Positions 6,764 to 8,515 of a stretch of DNA of 8,515 bases are shown in pieces. This stretch comes from Paracoccaceae bacterium (lineage in GTDB: Bacteria > Pseudomonadota > Alphaproteobacteria > Rhodobacterales > Rhodobacteraceae). The notes under the pieces are model-generated. The model worked only from the letters and a program-made list of their open reading frames with translations, made no database searches and was not told the DNA's origin. The DNA is taken from contig SKNG01000382.1 of assembly GCA_007120685.1 (NCBI GenBank), positions 1 to 8,515 of the forward strand. Reading direction: 5' to 3'. How positions within the stretch are numbered: the stretch's first letter is position 1; every line of letters begins with the position of its first letter. Position numbers and translations under genes: made by a program.

Positions 6764-6898
6764 TGATCTTGGGGCTGGGCGTGGCTTGCTGCGGCGATCC
6801 GGCGGACGAGGCTTGCAAAAACTGCAATGCGGGCATGCCGGATTGCGTCTGGCTGATTCTGCGACGCGGCATTATCTGATCGTCAGCAGACGTTGAAA

Positions 6899-6913
6899 GC
6901 CTGAAAAACAGGC
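6899..6913 (+). promoter_or_regulatory. Leader hairpin abutting the ribosome binding site
   Basis: GCCTG (6899-6903) and CAGGC (6909-6913) form a 5-bp perfect stem around an A5 loop. It ends on the base before AAGGAGA (6914-6920), the Shine-Dalgarno sequence of the 52-aa gene. The arrangement leaves the ribosome site free and could be an RNA-stability element or a protein/sRNA target. Confidence 0.5.
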
Positions 6914-6925
6914 AAGGAGAGAATA

Positions 6926-7084
6926 ATGAACCGCAACGAATTCGTGATAGAGCCCGTCGATATCGTCACTGTCGAGCGGCAGGCCCGCGCGATGCAGGCC
7001 AAGGTGCTGGCCGAGATGCTGCGCGGTGGCTGGGGCTGGGCAATGGCGCGCCTGCGCCGCGCGCCGGAAGGCCGGACTGCCTGA
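6926..7084 (+). CDS. Small basic protein, 52 aa, possible stress-induced small protein
   Basis: Begins MNRNEFVIEPVDIVTVERQ and ends in PEGRTA. The first 18 residues are acidic/polar; residues 17-46 form a probable amphipathic, Arg-rich helix (RQARAMQAKVLAEMLRGG, then WGWAMARLRRAP) with two Trp at 36 and 38. No signal peptide or membrane segment. AGGAG at 6915-6919, 6 nt from the ATG, is the strongest ribosome binding site in the window and the main argument that it is real. It appears monocistronic: a promoter-like region upstream and a strong terminator 85 nt after the stop. The layout (short acidic start, Arg-rich helix, own terminator, long 3' UTR) resembles the DUF1127-like and RSP_7527-like small proteins of Rhodobacter that are induced by oxidative stress. 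I cannot confirm family membership by eye, and its molecular role is unknown. Confidence 0.78.
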   Translation: MNRNEFVIEPVDIVTVERQARAMQAKVLAEMLRGGWGWAMARLRRAPEGRTA

Positions 7085-7168
7085 CAAGGCTTTGCCGGTG
7101 GCACGCCGGCAGTGATCGGGCCGGGCACTGAAACGGCAAGCCGGTGCCTGACCCGGAATACATGTGAT
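7085..7168 (+). other. Structured 3' UTR of the 52-aa gene
   Basis: 84 nt between the stop codon and the terminator contain no ORF I would support. They include an inverted repeat TGCCGG/CCGGCA (7093-7098/7106-7111) and a GGCAC/GTGCC pair (7124-7128/7144-7148). Such a leader-less structured tail ending in a strong terminator could be matured into a small RNA, as reported for 3' UTRs of small stress genes in Rhodobacter. I see no CCUCCUCCC anti-Shine-Dalgarno motif of the CcsR type. Confidence 0.35.
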
Positions 7169-7202
7169 AAACGCCCTGCAGCCGCGCGGCTGTGGGGCGT
7201 TT
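7169..7202 (+). terminator. Long inverted-repeat intrinsic terminator
   Basis: AAACGCCC (7169-7176) pairs with GGGCGTTT (7195-7202). Inside lies CAGCC/GGCTG (7179-7183/7188-7192) around a GCGC loop, with a symmetric TG/TG mismatch between the two stems. The GGGCGTTT ending is a typical alphaproteobacterial terminator tail. It closes the transcript of the 52-aa gene and separates it from the methyltransferase gene. Because the repeat is nearly symmetric, it could also stop leftward transcription. Confidence 0.8.
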
Positions 7203-7270
7203 GCCTTCACGGGCCTTCCGTTGCCCGCGCCCCGGCGCTATGCACGGGGCGCGCAGTGAGGTGTCCACGC

Positions 7271-8476
7271 ATGACCGATCCTGGCTCGAACCTGCCTGTC
7301 GTCCGGCTGCGCCCGAAGGCCGAGGCGCGGGCGATCCGGCATGGTTTTCCCTGGGTCTATGCCGATGAACTGGTCACCGACCGGCGCACGAAGGCGCTGG
7401 CGCCCGGTGCGCTGGCGGTGCTGGAGGATGCGGAGCGCCGGCCGCTGGGGCTGGTGACGGTGAACACTCAATCGAGGATCATCGCCCGGATGCTTGACCG
7501 GGATCCGGGCGCGCGGATCGATGGCGCCTGGCTGGCGGCGCGGCTGGCGCGGGCGCTGGCGCTGCGGGCGCGGCTATACGATGCGCCCTTCTACCGGCTG
7601 GTGCATGCCGAGGCCGATGGGTTGCCCGGCGTGGTGATCGACCGCTTCGGCGCGGCGGCGGTTGTTCAGCCCAATGCGGCCTGGGCCGAGGCGCATCTGG
7701 ACCTGCTCGTCGAGGCGCTGGTGGCGGTGACGGGATGCGGTGCGGTGGTCAAGAACGGCAGCGGGCGGGCGCGGGTGCTGGAGGGGCTGGCGGAGGAGAC
7801 GGCGGTGTTGCGCGGGGCGCTGGCGGGGCCGGTCGAGGTGCCGATGAACGGCGCGCGCTATCTGGCCGATCTGACCGGCGGGCAGAAGACCGGGTTGTTC
7901 TACGACCAGCGGCCGAACCATGCCTTTGCGGTGCGGCTGGCCGGGGGTGGGGCGGTGCTGGATGTGTTCTCGCATGTCGGGGGCTTTGCGCTGGCGGCGC
8001 TGGCCGGCGGGGCGGAATCGGCGCTGGCGGTGGACAGTTCGGACCCGGCGCTGGCGCAGGCCGCAGAGGGGGCGCGGGCGGGCGGCGTGGCAGGGCGATT
8101 TGCCACGCGGCGCGGCGATGCCTTCGAGGTGATGGGCGCGCTGGCCGGCGAGGGGGCGCGTTTCGATCTGGTGGTCTGCGACCCGCCGGCCTTTGCGCCG
8201 AATCGGGGGGCGCTGGACGCGGGGCTGCGGGCCTATGAACGGGTGGCGCGGCTGGCCGCGCCGCTGGTGGCGCCGGGGGGGTATCTGGGGTTATGTTCCT
8301 GTTCGCATGCCGCCGATCTGGCGGCGTTCCGGGCCGCCTGCGGGCGCGGGATCGGCCGGGCCGGGCGGGCGGCGCAGTTGTTGCACACGGGCTTTGCCGG
8401 ACCGGACCATCCGCAATTGCCGCAACTGGCCGAAAGCGGCTATCTGAAAGCGCTGTTCTTCCGGCTGGACGGATGA
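7271..8476 (+). CDS. RlmI-type class I SAM-dependent rRNA methyltransferase
   Basis: 401 aa. An N-terminal PUA-like RNA-binding domain (about 8-75: VRLRPKAEARAIRHGFPWVY, with HGFPWVY the usual family signature) is followed by the EEHEA-like middle region (RLVHAEADGLPGVVIDRFG, 109-127). The hallmark GQKTGLFYDQRPN sits at 204-216. The Rossmann methyltransferase domain has motif I DVFSHVGGFALAAL (231-244), acidic Asp255 at the end of strand 2, motif IV VCDPPAF (302-308) and motif VI CSCSH (342-346), the likely cysteine nucleophile of m5C enzymes. E. coli RlmI makes m5C1962 in 23S rRNA; the same reaction is inferred here. Motif I reads SHVGGF where E. coli-type proteins have YTGGF. GAGG at 7258-7261 lies 9 nt before the chosen ATG; an in-frame ATG at 7112 would run through the terminator and is rejected. 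Confidence 0.9.
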   Translation: MTDPGSNLPVVRLRPKAEARAIRHGFPWVYADELVTDRRTKALAPGALAVLEDAERRPLGLVTVNTQSRIIARMLDRDPGARIDGAWLAARLARALALRARLYDAPFYRLVHAEADGLPGVVIDRFGAAAVVQPNAAWAEAHLDLLVEALVAVTGCGAVVKNGSGRARVLEGLAEETAVLRGALAGPVEVPMNGARYLADLTGGQKTGLFYDQRPNHAFAVRLAGGGAVLDVFSHVGGFALAALAGGAESALAVDSSDPALAQAAEGARAGGVAGRFATRRGDAFEVMGALAGEGARFDLVVCDPPAFAPNRGALDAGLRAYERVARLAAPLVAPGGYLGLCSCSHAADLAAFRAACGRGIGRAGRAAQLLHTGFAGPDHPQLPQLAESGYLKALFFRLDG

Positions 8477-8515
8477 GACGCCCGCGCGGCCTGATCGGCG
8501 CGGCGCCCACCCACC
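8473..8515 (+). CDS. Possible start of a next gene, ATGA overlap, runs off the window
   Basis: An ATG overlaps the methyltransferase stop in the ATGA arrangement and opens a frame (MRRPRGLIGAAPTH) that stays open to the window end. The 4-nt overlap is typical of coupled genes, but only 14 codons are visible, no family can be assigned, and ATGA overlaps occur by chance. Confidence 0.3.
   Translation, partial: MRRPRGLIGAAPTH

Larger units (their letters stand above)
6637..6925. other. 289-nt intergenic region between edd and the 52-aa gene
   Basis: No convincing coding sequence is seen on either strand. From left to right it holds the weak edd ribosome binding site, the edd promoter and LacI-type operator, the TGC-rich cluster (6749-6830), the palindrome GGCATGCC (6832-6839), an AT-containing stretch around CATTAT (6870-6875) that may be a -10 for the rightward small gene, and two short hairpins in the presumed leader (CGTC/GACG at 6881-6892 and GCCTG/CAGGC at 6899-6913). 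No consensus -35 is obvious upstream of CATTAT, so an alternative sigma factor is possible. Confidence 0.5.

Noticed and set aside
6681..6872. 63-aa minus-strand frame upstream of edd
   Set aside because: It crosses the candidate edd promoter and operator, has no ribosome binding site and no recognisable feature.
7112..7270. N-terminal extension of the methyltransferase to ATG 7112
   Set aside because: The extension would be translated through the strong terminator at 7169-7202, and ATG 7271 has its own ribosome binding site and fits the family's N-terminus.
1..8515. CRISPR array, tRNA, rRNA, insertion sequence or prophage
   Set aside because: No spaced direct repeats, cloverleaf-like sequence, transposase or phage-like protein was seen; XerD here is the core chromosomal recombinase type rather than an island integrase.

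Overview
The window looks like ordinary chromosome from a high-GC alphaproteobacterium, most likely a member of the Rhodobacterales (Rhodobacter/Paracoccus-type). The evidence is very GC-rich DNA with G/C-ending codons throughout, protein sequences that closely resemble what I know of XerD, AroK and AroB from that group, and a G/C-run plus 'GGGATATTTGTGGAGCAAAGA' type intergenic element of a kind I associate with Rhodobacteraceae. Six genes are recognisable, two small ones are too short for usual ORF listings, and one partial ORF may start at the right edge.

Left block, minus strand (1-2740). A tightly packed run reads leftwards: a 54-aa single-pass membrane protein, a 570-aa exported Ala-rich helical protein of unknown function (11-nt overlap), then the tyrosine recombinase XerD, three bases further on and cut by the window edge before its last two catalytic residues. 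The order suggests one transcription unit starting in the divergent intergenic region 2741-2965, which holds an AT-rich patch and a perfect 12-bp GC hairpin.

Centre, plus strand (2966-4685). aroK and aroB, overlapping by 8 nt, encode shikimate kinase and 3-dehydroquinate synthase (chorismate pathway). They end at a compact element of tandem hairpins followed by seven T residues. edd (6-phosphogluconate dehydratase, Entner-Doudoroff pathway) runs convergently from 6636 to 4804. It has no eda beside it in the window. A LacI-family-type operator (12 of 14 matches to TGTTAGCGCTAACA) lies in its promoter region.

Right block (6637-8515). The region upstream of edd carries a cluster of TGC-rich motifs, including a perfect CTGC-N3-GCAG site of the kind bound by the polyhydroxyalkanoate regulator PhaR. 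Next comes a 52-aa basic protein gene with a near-ideal ribosome binding site, a hairpin directly upstream of that site, and a long inverted-repeat terminator about 85 nt after its stop. This unit resembles the small stress-induced protein/3'-UTR RNA genes of Rhodobacter. It is followed by an RlmI-type rRNA methyltransferase and a possible 4-nt-overlapping next ORF.

I see no phage, transposon, CRISPR, tRNA or defence system. The parts most worth a second look are the small-protein unit at 6840-7205 with its regulatory surroundings, the uncharacterised exported-protein/small-membrane-protein pair next to xerD, and the regulatory sites of edd.
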